Shown here piece after piece: positions 50,842 to 62,200 of a DNA stretch of 64,000 nucleotides; the first letter of the stretch is position 1; each line of letters opens with the position of its first letter. The stretch comes from Carya illinoinensis (lineage: Eukaryota > Streptophyta > Magnoliopsida > Fagales > Juglandaceae). The stretch spans positions 29,452,967 to 29,516,966 of the forward strand of contig NC_056758.1 in the NCBI RefSeq assembly GCF_018687715.1. The letters are read 5' to 3'. The position numbers and the translations under genes are program-made. Below the pieces are notes generated by a model, which ran no database searches, was not told where the DNA came from, and saw only the letters and a list, made by a program, of their open reading frames with translations.

Positions 50842-51082
50842 GTAAAATGCTGCGTTTACTGTAGCAATTTTAAAAAAAAAAAATTCTAGATCAGCGGTGT
50901 GTGGTGTATGCCACTGTAGCGGCTTAAGTATAGCACTTCTCTTTGTTTTTTCTTGCTGGGTTGTTTATTTTGCATCCATCCCCTGCGTATCAATATACCC
51001 ATTTCATCCATCCCCGCATACCAATTTCAATATGCTAAGTCTTTTTCATTACCAATATCATATGTGAAATGCATATCTTCAT

Positions 51083-51348
51083 CCATTTTTGTCATTGGGG
51101 ACAGGAAATTGATTATGGGAGAGGAAGGAGGAAAATGTGTTTAGCTGTTATGAAAAAAATTTTCACGAGGGAGAGGGGAAGAGGAAATATTGCTGTCCGA
51201 GGGAGAGATTTTTGCTAGTGATATTTCTGGTCACATTTTTATCATACATAAGGATGTAGAATGTTACAAGCTGTAACTCAAATGTGGCTTATTGTCATTA
51301 GTGGGTGTAAAAATGTGATAACCACCCGTTCGGCCTGTAACTTCACTC
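51083..51348 (-). repeat. Right terminal inverted repeat of the Mutator-like element
   Basis: About 266 bp. Read inward on the - strand it starts GAGTGAAGTTACAGGCCGAA, the counterpart of the left end. It probably contains promoter sequence for the - strand transposase gene, as in other Mutator elements (inference). Confidence 0.92.
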
Positions 51349-51415
51349 TTTAATATATTGTCGTAAAATTATAAGTACTATTTGACAAATAAAAAAAATT
51401 ATAAGAAAATAAGCT

Positions 51416-52945
51416 CGAGTTTTGCTATTTTTTATTCTTATATTTCACATATTATATTTATTTTTTAATTTTATTCTTCTTAAATTAATTAAATTCTTAT
51501 AATCATTATCTATATATTATATATTTGATCAAATAAAAAATAAATAAAAATAAATGTGATATATAATGTGTGAGAATGATAAAAAGAATTTGTTGAACCC
51601 AAGATTTCAAGTTTTGTGTAATTATATATTTACACATGGATTTTGATGATAACAAATGAATTCAAAGAATAAAGAAGTCTCAAACTCAAGTTGTCTACAC
51701 AATGGAATCAAGCACATCAAGGAAACAAGCATGAGCAAGAAGGGAACAAGTTCACATTAAAATTATAGAGTAATGTTGTAAATCTCTTCAAAATTCGAAA
51801 TTAGGATTAATGCTTAAAATTAATATTTTATCATAAAACATTAAAATACATTTTCCATATGTGCATGAATATTTTTGAAAATTAAATTTGAAAATTTTGA
51901 AAGATGATTGATTGTCATCTTTTACATGTGCATGCCTTGATTAAAGGGTTGAACTTTGAAAATATTAAAGATGATTGATTGTCATCTTTCACATGTGCAT
52001 GTTTTATTTGAATATTTTCAAAAGTGATTGATGCTTTTTTAGACTTATACAAAAGGTAGATGATTTTGTTTGAAAAATTTGAAAAGTAAAGTGTGCTCAT
52101 TTTGTCATATACAAAAAGTAAAAGATTAGGTTTGAATTTTTTGAAAAGGAAAGTGTGCTCATTTTGTCATTTGCCAAAAGTAAAATATTAGGTTTGATTT
52201 TTTAAAAAAAGTGAATGATGTTGTCTTTGACAATTGAAAAGGAAGAACCTTTTATTTGAATTTGTTGAAAAAGTGAATGATGTTGTCTTTGACATGTGAA
52301 TCTTTTTAAATTTGAATATGAAGTCTCATATGCCTATAAATAGATAATTTGAGAACTTCACATTTACTACACCAAGAGCATACAACATTCATTCAAAGCT
52401 TTCATTCTCTCTTCTCTAAGCATTGAGCCTTAATCCTTGTTTATTTTGAGAGATATAGTTTTGCGCTGTATTGTTCTTATTTCACTCATTGAGGAGTGTT
52501 TTCTGATAACCTACCCACTATCAGCTCTTGTATCATAAAAAAGGTGTGTATAACCCTTGTGTGTGTAGAAAGTATTCTACACGGGGAATAGTTGAATCAC
52601 CACGTGTAAGGTGATTGCAAGTGTAGAGGGTGTTCTACACGGATCCTTTGTAGCGGTGTTGTTCAAAGGTGTAATAGGTTTCTATCTCCACCTGAAGGAG
52701 GTTGAATAGTGAATTTGGAAATCCTCAAGGGGTAGCTTGAGGCGAGGACGTAGGCAGTGAGGCCGAACCTCGTTAACATACTGAGTTTGCTTCTCTCTTA
52801 CCCTTACTTTTTATATTTATTGTTATTTCATATTTTGTTTATATTTTATATTATATATTTAATTTATAATTGTTATTTTTTTTTTAATACAAATCAATTC
52901 ACCCTCTATTGTGTTAGTCATTTGGACAACAGAATTTTTCAATAA
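51416..52945. mobile_element. AT-rich MITE split by the SIRE-like solo LTR
   Basis: 51420-51465 (ttgctattttttattcttat...) faces the inverse of 51545-51590 (ataatgtgtgagaatgataaaaagaat), an imperfect inverted repeat of about 45 bp. The solo LTR sits exactly at its right end. Boundaries are approximate. Confidence 0.5.
51591..52931 (+). mobile_element. Solo LTR, copia SIRE/Maximus-like (1,341 bp)
   Basis: Starts TGTTGAACCCAAGATTTCAA and ends ATTTGGACAACA, with GAATT directly duplicated at 51586-51590 and 52932-52936. Contains the SIRE-type phrases GAGGCGAGGACGTAGGCAG and gtgtagagggtgttctacac (orientation taken from these). The front half holds imperfect iterations of gatgattgattgtcatctttcacatgtgcatg. 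Left after recombination between the two LTRs of a full element. Confidence 0.9.
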
Positions 52946-53099
52946 AATCACGTGATAAGATGGGATTATTATTTCATTCGAATAATTTAATAATCAATGC
53001 CAATAAAAATAAATTCTTCGTTTGTCAAAACTCAAGAGCGGTAAAGAAAAAGAAACCCTTTAGGACTTTGGTTCCCAAACAGTAGCTTATGCGTACTCG

Positions 53100-53482
53100 C
53101 CCAAAAAAATAACACCTTAAAAACCCGCTCGATTCGTCGGTAAACTCTCTCTGTTTCGCCTTCCGGCTGCGATCGGAGCATCGCACTTTAGGGTTTCAAA
53201 GCTAATACGTAGCCAAAGAAAAAGGTTCTCATTGCCAAAGCAATTCATCTTCTGTGTACACGCAATCTCTCTCTGCCTGTAAGAGCGCAATCAGTAACTT
53301 TGTTTTTTTCTTCTTCTTCTTCTTCTTTTTTATTTTATTTTTAGGTTAGCATTTTGAACTCTATTTTTTCATATATTGCTTGATCTAGCAAAAAGCTTAG
53401 TTCTGTATTTTCAAAAGCATTAGATTTTGACTATGACTTTTTGTTGCAGGTTTTGTTGGGCCTGCTTTCTGTGCCCTAAAAT
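53100..53482 (+). promoter_or_regulatory. LSM4 5' leader: non-coding exon, intron and start-codon exon
   Basis: A leader exon with TTTCGCCTTCCGG and tagggtttca ends at 53278 before GTAAGAG. A CT-rich intron 53279-53449 ends TTGTTGCAG. The next exon, 53450-53485, is only 36 nt and ends with the ATG. The transcription start is not defined. Confidence 0.7.
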
Positions 53483-56400
53483 ATGGTATGTTCCGAACAA
53501 GGTTTTTACCTTCTGTTTGTTTGCTGAGGAAATAGAGGGAAAAAACGCGAAACCGAAACTTTGGTTCCGAGAACGTTCTCTCCCACCGTTTTGGTTTTTA
53601 TTTAAACAGAGCACAAAAATGAAGCTGAACTGAAACGAGCCGATTGCTTGTACTGATTTCAATTAAGTTGCCTTTTTTTGCCCTCGAAATTCATGAATAA
53701 TATGAAATGTTTCAAGTTTATTAGTTCAGTTTATTCTCTTTTCTATGACTTTCCCGCGACCAAACCGAGAATTCGGGTTGATATTGATTTTAATTTAATC
53801 TTGAAACGAACCTTTTCTACTCACTTTTTTTTTTTCTTTTTGTAGCTTCCACTTTCTCTACTTAAGAGTGCCCAAGGGCATCCGATGGTGAGAGTTTCAT
53901 CTCCTTGATGAAGTTATTATACGTTTTTAATAAACATCAGTCTGTAAAGCTTCCTAGGCATTTTGTTATGTTTATGGATTCATATTGTGAAGTTATCATG
54001 CGTTGTAACAGCTGGTGGAACTGAAAAATGGGGAGACCTACAACGGGCATTTGGTCAACTGTGATACTTGGATGAACATTCATCTCCGTGAAGTCATCTG
54101 TACCTCTAAAGTAATTATATTGCCTTTGGCTGGCCCCTATGATGTTTTGTAAAAGAATTTTCTTTTGTTCTCCTAAGAGTTTGTTCTTGATAATATGAAT
54201 ATTGCATTCTGATTAAGATTATGACCACATGCTATTGGAATCATAATGTAGGATGGAGATAGGTTTTGGCGAATGCCTGAATGCTACATCCGGGGGAATA
54301 CAATCAAATACCTTCGAGTTCCTGATGAGGTACATTAGAATATTTTTAAAATTATCTGCAGATAATAGAGAAGTAATATGGCAGTCTTTTGTTCTTTTAG
54401 TGTCACTCTTTTCATTGGCTAATGCATCTTCTAGGCATAATGAGATTCTTAATTTGATCTGTCACCCTTTCTACTCCTATTGTTAGTTATTAGTTTCTTC
54501 CGGCAGCATTAAGTGAGGGCTGACTAGAGTTTGTGTTATACTTTGTGAATGGCACTATCACTACTTTTTATTGATTTATTTTCTTTGAAGCTATTTGCAT
54601 CTGATTAATTCTTCTATTTAATGAATATTAAAGATGCTTGGCTTTTTATTTGGATTAATAGTCAGCTTCACTTTTTGCATTGGGTTCCACCTACTAGGTC
54701 CCCCCCACCTTTATTTCAAATACATGGCTGTTACTTTTTCAATTTTTTTTTTTTTCCTGATTGGGTCAAGATGAGCATAAAACACAACTGTTTTGGTTGA
54801 ATGACTCTATGTAATACCCCATATGATAAGGATAAGGATAGGTGGTATATGGGATCCCACATTGCTTGGGAAGGTAAAGTTCTTGCTATTTGTAAGGTTC
54901 CAATTAGGTTCTAATTGTATCATTGACTAGTCCTTTTAGAGTATAGGCTATGTGGTTTGGGCTTTACATTGGGGCGTTACAAATGGTATTAGAGCATATC
55001 TCAACAAAAAATGCGAGACATGAGCTGTGCCACATATGATAGACTAGCCTGACGAGGACGTCGGGAATTTAAGGAGGGTAGAGTGTAATACGCCATATGA
55101 TAAGGATAAGGATAGGTGGTATATGGGATCCCACATTGCTTGGGAAGGTGAAGTTCTTGTTATTTGTAAGGTTCCAATTGGGTTCTAATTATATCATTGA
55201 CTAGTCCTTTTAGAGTATAGGCTATGTGGTTTGGGCTTTCCATTGGGGCGTTACAAATAGTATTAGAACCTATCTCAACAAAAAATGCGAGACTTGAGTT
55301 GTGCCACATATGATAGACTAGCCTGACGAGGACGTCGGGAATTTAAGGGGGGTAGATTGTAATACCCCATATGATAAGAATAAGGATAGGTGGTATATGG
55401 GATCCCACATTGCTTGGGAAGGTGAAGTTCCTGCTCTTTGTAAGGTTCCAATGGGGCTCTAATTTTATCATTGACTAGTCTTTTTAGAGTATTGGTCATG
55501 TGGTTGGACCTTCCATTGGGGTGTGACACTCCAGGATCCAATATTGTTGTGAATGAATTGATGTCGACTGTTAGCTTACACATTTTGAAATTTGGATGCC
55601 GTGATTCTGTTATCATTTGCTTTGGCTAGTTTTTTCTTATTTCTTTTGGTTGTTTTAGTGTTGTATTTCACTGATCAGATGTTTTTCTGTCGTGTTATTA
55701 GGTGATAGATAAGGTTCAGGAAGACAAGAGCCGCTCAGGTATAAACTTTTTCATCAGAGACATCTAGGTTATTTGTTCTGATACTCACTTCTGCAATGAG
55801 GGGATAGTTTAAATAGATATGCATTCAGATAGGTGCATCTTGCATTCTTGAATCTGTGAAATCAGGTTGTAACCTGCTGCTGGATGCATCACTTACTTTA
55901 CACAAATTTAGGGTTATAAGGATTCATTCTTGTCAGGATTGGCAAAATTTACTGTAAATGCCATATTTTGACGAATATGATTTTGTTTATCCCAATCATG
56001 ATCCTGCTTTGAGTTCCTTTTAGGCTTTCCCCTCCAATGGGGTAATATAAAGCCTTTTATATCAGAAAAGTGGAAATTACTTTAAATTTAGCTTCTTATT
56101 TTATCAATTGTGTTTTCCAGATAGGAGACCACCTGGTGTTGGGCGTGGAAGAGGAAGGGGTAGAGAGGATGGTCCTGGTGGACGCCAACCAAAAGGAATC
56201 GGGCGTGGTTTGGAAGATGGAGGTGCTAAGGGTTCAGGTGGAGGCCGAGGCAGAGGTGGATCTGGTGGAAAAGCAGGTGGAAGCAGAGGTGAACTTATCT
56301 AAACCCATATATATTGCTTAGTGATTTCTATTCTTGTTGATTTGAATGCAAGTGTGCTTACGATGAATTCCATCTTACAAGTATGCGCAGTGGTAGTTAT

Positions 56401-56802
56401 ATGCTTTTGTAGTCACATCATACAAGGTGCTGATAGACATTTAATCTATGTTTATGTCAAAAGTAAAAGTGGCTTACTCATTGACTATTCTTGCCCTTTC
56501 TGTGGTGTCACATCTGGTTAGAACTATCAGCACAATGACCAAAATCTATGCACTGATTTAAAAAGAGTATTGCATGACATTATATGTTTTCATGCTATTT
56601 CTGCTTAATGCTGGTGACCAACGAGCTCCAACTCAAAAGGGATTTCCTTCCCCATAAGTTGTGGGTACAATACCCACTAGTGCAGTGTGACTTACCATTC
56701 AATACACACACACACAGAGATTATTAGAGATTAATGTGAATCCATAATAAGCCATAATGTTCGTACTTTTCTTGACAGGTGCAGGGCGTGGCCGTGGTTG
56801 AT
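53483..56802 (+). CDS. LSM4: Sm-like protein LSM4, complete
   Basis: Coding exons 53483-53485 (ATG only), 53846-53887, 54012-54110, 54252-54329, 55702-55738, 56121-56288 and 56780-56802 give 149 residues. Residues 2-75 are the Sm fold: [34 protein letters not shown] (Sm1) and [15 protein letters not shown] (Sm2). From about 90 on, it is a Gly-Arg rich tail ([20 protein letters not shown], ending GAGRGRG), the usual plant LSM4 layout. LSM4 belongs to the nuclear LSM2-8 ring on U6 snRNA and the cytoplasmic LSM1-7 ring that promotes decapping; the RG tail is a methylation target in known homologues. All introns are GT-AG with correct phases. A TRIM element lies in the fifth intron but does not touch exons. 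Confidence 0.96.
54811..55528 (+). mobile_element. TRIM retrotransposon with three LTRs (LTR-internal-LTR-internal-LTR)
   Basis: LTRs at 54811-54981, 55084-55255 and 55358-55528 (TGTAATACCCC...GTTACA, 171-172 bp). After the first LTR comes a primer-binding site TGGTATTAGAGC (initiator Met tRNA type, 54984-54995). Before the second and third LTRs are purine tracts (aaggagggtagag, aaggggggtaga). The internal parts are only about 102 bp, with no coding capacity. Flanking 5-mers ctcta and ctcca differ by one base, an eroded target duplication. Confidence 0.92.
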
Positions 56803-57077
56803 TCATGTTATGGCAAAACAACTTCGGTGGGTGGGTTGAAGGTGCATTGGGTCCAAAGTCATATGTGCTGTCTGGGTGGTTAGATTTTTCTGGAAACGTC
56901 CAGGTGTTCAGTTGCTCCAGTGCTTACCTCTTAGGATTAATCCAGTTGGAATTGATTAATTTTGAGTAGTTAATGTAGGTGTATTATCTCAGAATTAAGT
57001 GACAAGCTTGTACCGTTGTTTTTCTTTTTATTGAGAAGCCCTATATTACTGAATCTTACAAGTTATAAAATCACCCC

Positions 57078-57118
57078 CTCCACCCCCCCCCCCCCCCCCC
57101 CCGCCCCCCAAAAAAAAA
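57078..57118. repeat. Poly(C)-poly(A) junction downstream of LSM4
   Basis: A run of about 22 C broken by one G, then about 9 A. Third homopolymer junction of this type in the window. Confidence 0.9.
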
Positions 57119-57361
57119 GAAAAAAAAAGCAAAATAGGGGGAAAAAAATACTCAACATCTGGTATTCGTGTCTTTTCCTACTAATTATATCAATGAGAGC
57201 GTACTAATATACTATTATGTATTTCTTTTTCCAACTCCTTTTCTGTAAGCTGATATGTTACGTGATTGGTTTGCTCGTTCAGGAATCATTGCTATTTGTT
57301 TCTACTAACCACTTTTTACTTGTCAAAAACAAAAGAATCATTGCTATTTGTCTCAACAGTG

Positions 57362-57544
57362 CTTCTACGGGCAGGGAACTTGGTGCAGGCTGGGCGCACG
57401 TACGAGTTGGGATTGCCACGTCAACTATTAAGTAAAGAAAAGAAAATAGAAGATAACTAATGGGCAATTGCCCACGAATGGAACTGGAAGGCTGAAATGC
57501 ACAAAACATGAATAGAGGCCTTCGTCGTTCCCTGCCCGTAGAAG
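57362..57544. repeat. 18-bp perfect inverted repeat
   Basis: cttctacgggcagggaac at 57362-57379 is matched exactly by its reverse complement at 57527-57544, with 147 bases between. Possibly the trace of a small element or an inverted duplication. Confidence 0.85.
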
Positions 57545-57925
57545 AACTGCAACCCGTTTTCGTCTCTCATTTGTGTTCATCTCAAAATCACTGATTTTTG
57601 CAACCCATTTTCAAAATCTATTCAAGTTTGTTGTTCCTTCGCGACCTGTTCCTCGATTGGGCTGTATTGCACTCCTCTGCCAACCACCCCACAAATAGCT
57701 TCTACCAATAATTTTTTTGATATGTTTGGACATGGGTTTGCACCAAAATTGCTGTTTGATACAGTCAGCATTCATTTATGCTTGCTTACGCATTTCTGGA
57801 ATCAAGAACAGAATATAAGTGAATTCTAGATTGAACATGAATCTGGATTGGGTTTAAACAATATTAAATTGAATTTGAATGCTCAACAAAATTGGACTGA
57901 AGAAATTAAAGAGCTGACCAAGTAC

Positions 57926-58057
57926 CTTCTCAAAGACAGCTAGAGAGCTTGAGGCATAACAAGTGCCATGCTGGAAACTACAAGAAGTCCCGGATAGAGT
58001 TCCAAAACTTGCAAATTTAATTGCAGAAATGAACTGCCTGCCTTCAGTCAAGAACAA
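57926..58057 (-). pseudogene. Isolated exon-like fragment of a beta-galactosidase SUEL lectin domain
   Basis: The - strand reads EGRQFISAIKFASFG, SFQHGTCYASSSLAVFEK and then a GT donor (GAGAAG|GTACTT at 57926/57925). This matches the C-terminal SUEL/galactose-binding lectin domain of plant beta-galactosidases (IKFASFG.P.G.C..F..G.CH....L). The Cys pattern is partly lost. No neighbouring beta-galactosidase exons were found, so it is a stray copy. Confidence 0.65.
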
Positions 58058-59179
58058 AATGAAATCAAATTTAGCGAGAGAGAGAGTACCTTAACTGTTG
58101 AAATCAACTAAAGACATTGAGATTAAAATGGGAGTTTGTGGCTGTTGAACGTTTTCGCAATGTCCAGGAAACCCATCTTGGGTCTTGGTTGTGCTTTGGA
58201 GATGGAGGATAGTGAGAATGGAGGAGATGAAGGATGTTCAAAAACCCATCTTGGGGTTGGGAAAGCTTCGGAGATGGAAAATGTTCAAAAACCATCTTAG
58301 GTCTTGGCTGCGAATGGATTGTGAGAATGGAGGAGATGGACAACAATGAGAATGGAGGAGGAAGAAGGAAGAGGGAATCTGAATAGATCTTCCGTGCAAA
58401 ATGCACCGTATCATTTTTTACGTAAAATTTGTGCGCAATCTTTGCGCCAAGTCCCGTGCAGGTATTATTTTCCTTGTCTCAACTGCGGGATTTTTATCTT
58501 AATCAAAAAACTGAAAAGATGTGATAGTTTATGCAGATCTATCACGTACCCTCTTATTTTCTTGTTATCCCAATCGCAAGGAACGGTACAGTTGGGAACA
58601 AGATTCAAATAGTAAAATTTTATTTAAATCTTTTATAAAAAAATAAGTTTTATTAATAAAGAATAATTTATTATTATTTTTTTACATATTTTTTTAAGTG
58701 AGGTCTACTCTTTTAGAATAGCTTGTATAAGAATTATTTATTTGAGACTTGTACAGATTATTTCTACTGCAGTAAATTCAGGTCGTTTACATTTATCGAT
58801 TATAATATGCTTCCCTCTTTTTTGGTTGTTTGATCAAAATTTTAGATTTTGCTCCCAGTCGCCATTTTGCAGTTTTGGGGAAGTGATAAGTGCACTTCAA
58901 CCCGTGCATTACCATTTCAACTCACATTTTATGAGTTCTTTCTTTGGTCTCGTAATTTTTATGGGTTTCAACTTATATTCTTTATGTAATTTTTCAGTTC
59001 ATAAATATGTATATATATATATATATATATATTGCTAATTTTGAAATAGTATATCAGTACACGGTTAATAAAAATATTGTGTCAGCACAATCAGGAATGG
59101 AATTTGAAACTTTTGATTAAATGAAAATTCTCTTTAAACAAACGTGAAAAAACACTTTTTCTTTACATTAGCAAGATAA
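58058..59179. other. Spacer with short repeats
   Basis: 58169-58345 repeats aaacccatcttggg and gagaatggaggagatg about three times. 58610-58740 is an AT-rich MITE-like stretch. An (AT)n run lies at 59009-59032. No gene was recognised. Confidence 0.55.
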
Positions 59180-59251
59180 TTTTTTTTGATGAATAAATAA
59201 ATATATTGATCCAAGAAAAGCAAAGCCAGTTACACTAGTCTAATGCCCTAA

Positions 59252-62200
59252 CTAGGTAGGCACATTAGAGACAAGAAAATCATGAAAAACCATGCCATTA
59301 AAATCCACAGCTATAGCCCAACTACAAAGAGTTCTGAAAAATAAAACTTTTAGTTCCTCTAAGGATCTTTCTCGGTCTTCAAAAGTCCTCTCATTGCGCT
59401 CCTGCCATAAGCACCACATAATGCATAGAGGAATCATCTTCCACATTGCTTTGATTGGTTGCCTTCCTCTTAAATTTGGCCAACTCGCCAAAGCTGTCTT
59501 CACCGTCTTCGGCATAACCCATGCCAGGTCTAGTCGAGTAAATACCTCATTCCATAGTATTCCGGCTGTATCACAATGCAGGAGAAGGTGATCTACCGAC
59601 TCTCCCCCTCCTTTACACATACAACACCACTCTGTAATGATAATCTTCCTTTTCCTCAAGTTATCAATTGTGAGAATCTTTCCCCGAGAAGCTGTCCAGA
59701 CAAAGAAGGAGACTTTGGGTGGTGCTTTGTGTCTCCAAATCTTTTTCCAAGGAAACTGAGCATTTGGCTCCATAGTAAGAGCCTTATAGAATGAGCGAAC
59801 AGTGAAAGAGCCTTTAGCTGTCGGCTTCCACCACATAACATCTTCAAGCTGCCTGTTTGGTCTGATGGCATATAATAGGCTATAGAAATCAGCAAAGCAA
59901 CTTATTTCCCAATCTTGGGCCGCCCTACTAAAGGTAACGTTCCAGTGAATGTGTCCCCCCGATGTCTCCACAACATTTGCCACTGAAACGTCCTTTGCGC
60001 TTGCTATCTGGAAGAGAGAGGGAAATAGATCTTGCAATGCCCTATTATCACACCAAACATCACTCCAAAATTTTATCCTTAAGCCCACACCCAGCTGTAA
60101 CTTAACAAAGCAATTAAACACCCCCCATCCCTTTCTTATGTTTTTCCACAACCCAACACCATAGGCCCCCCTTACTTCTCTAGAGCACCAATCCCCCCAT
60201 AGAGCACCATATTTCTTTTCAATCACCATTTTCCATAAGGATTCTGGTTCTGTCGCATATCTCCATAGCCATTTTCCTAGTAAAGCTCGATTGAACACCC
60301 TTAGGTTTCTAATCCCCAACCCTCCACCCGAGATAGGACGACAAACCTCTGCCCACTTAACCAGATGAAACTTAAACTCCTCCCTCATCCCCCCCCCCCA
60401 CAGGAAGTCACGTTGGAGTTTCTCAATACGGGCTGCTACACTCGCTGGTATTGGGAAAAGAGATAAAAAGTAAGTTGGTAGGTTAGAGAGTGTACTCTTT
60501 ATTAGAGTAATCCTACCACCTTTAGACAAATACATTCTCTTCCATCCCGCCAATCTTCTCTCAACTTTCTCAATCACAGTATTCCAAACCGATAACGCCC
60601 TTGAGGCGCTTCCCAGAGGAAGTCCCAAATAAGTCATGGGTAATGACGTTAACTTGCACCCCAACAATCTAGCTAGCTGGCGCTTGTTAGGCACTACCCC
60701 GATTGGCACCAATTCTGACTTCTCAAGATTCACCTTCAACCCGGACACTGCCTCGAAACAAAGGAATAAAGCCTTCAGTGCTTGCATCTGGTTCTGTTCC
60801 GCTCCACACATGATAAGTGTATCATCTGCAAACAATAGGTGAGAAATATTAATAATGCCCATCTCCGGAGTTCCAATCTTAAAGCCCTCAATGAAGCCAT
60901 TCGTAACCAAGGCCGTGATCATCCTGCTTAAAGCTTCCATGACTATAACAAACAACAAAGGTGACAACGGATCCCCTTGTCTCAACCCACGTGAACTATT
61001 AAAAAAGCCCACTGCTCCGCCATTTACCAACGCTGAAAACTTCGCCGTCGATATGCACCAATGGATCCATTTCCCCCATCTCTCCCCAAAACCGCATCTC
61101 CTTAGCAAATTGAGAAGAAATTCCCAATTGACATGATCATATGCCTTTTCCATGTCTAATTTACACAAGAACCCAGAATTTTCAGTCTTCAATCTACTAT
61201 CAAGGCATTCATTTGCAATAAGCGCAGCATCTAGAATCTGTCTTCCTTTTACAAAAGCATTCTGCGGATTTGAAACAATCTTCCCCACCACCTCACTCAG
61301 TCTGTTCGCAAGAACTTTTGAGATTATCTTATATACCCCATTCACTAGACTAATAGGTCGATATTCCATGATTTCCAAAGCCCCTACCTTCTTCGGTATC
61401 AGTGCAAGGAAAGTAGTGTTTAGACTTTTTTCAAATTTTCCAACCATATAAAACTCTTGGAACACCTTCATCAGGTCCTCCTTTATTACTTCCCAACAAT
61501 CCTGAAAGAATCCCATTGAGAACCCATCCGGTCCTGGAGCTTTGTCCCTATTCATTTTCTTCACTACCTCAAGAACCTCTAACTCCTGGAACTCCCTCTC
61601 CAATCTCAACACATCACTTTGCTCAAGAGTATCAAAAACCATCCCATTCAAAGGAGGCCGCCATCCCGCTTGCTCTGTAAGTAAGTTCTCATAAAAGTCA
61701 ACTATATGATTGTGAATCGTCTGTTCATCTCTACACTCCACCCCTTCAATTTTCAACATCTCAATATTATTGTTTCTTCTATGTGAGTTTGCAATCCTGT
61801 GGAAAAACCTTGTGCTTCTATCTCCTTCCCGCAACCATAATGCCCTAGACTTTTGACGCCATGACACTTCTTCTAGAAGTATCAACCTCTCAACATCTGC
61901 AATCAGCTCAGCCTTCCGACCTAATTCTTCCTGTGAAAGTGGATGCATCCCTTGAAGCCTCTCGATCTCTTGAATTTCCAGCAACTTTATTTTTCTGTTT
62001 TCTCCTACATTTCCGAAAGACTCCGTGTTCCATACTCTTAAATCTCTTTTGAGTGCTTTCAACTTGCCAGCAAAAATGAAACTGGGCGTACCTTGGAACT
62101 GGTAGGAAGACCAACACTGTTTAACCCTCTCCACAAAACCTTCAGATTTAAGCCACATATTTTCGAATTTGAAAGGCCGCTGGCCACTACTTAACCCTCC

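Larger units (their letters stand above)
38558..51348. mobile_element. Mutator-like element (12,791 bp) with long TIRs, GRF zinc-finger gene and FAR1-like transposase pseudogene
   Basis: The two ends are mirror images. The left 38558-38795 matches the reverse complement of 51083-51348 through many blocks, including gggtggtt...catttttacaccca, gcttgt.a.attctacatc and tgataaaaatgtga. Directly outside, the 9 bases TTTAATATA occur at 38549-38557 and 51349-51357, which is the Mutator duplication length. Inside are a GRF-type zinc-finger gene on + (41738-42254) and a FAR1-like MULE transposase gene on - (44313-49760), converging tail to tail. Later insertions inside are a hAT element and a LINE. The transposase has several stops, so it is not autonomous now. 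Confidence 0.93.
56803..57925. other. LSM4 3' UTR and spacer
   Basis: 3' UTR of LSM4 first; then the C/A homopolymer junction (57078-57118), a direct repeat of aatcattgctatttgt (57285 and 57337) and an 18-bp perfect inverted repeat (57362 and 57527). No gene was recognised. Confidence 0.6.

Noticed and set aside
56070..56321. 83-codon frame rich in Val/Glu over LSM4 exon 7
   Set aside because: Frame-shifted shadow of the Gly-Arg coding exon.
58742..59038. 98-codon frame ending in (YI)n
   Set aside because: Made of AT-rich DNA and an (AT)n microsatellite; no domain.
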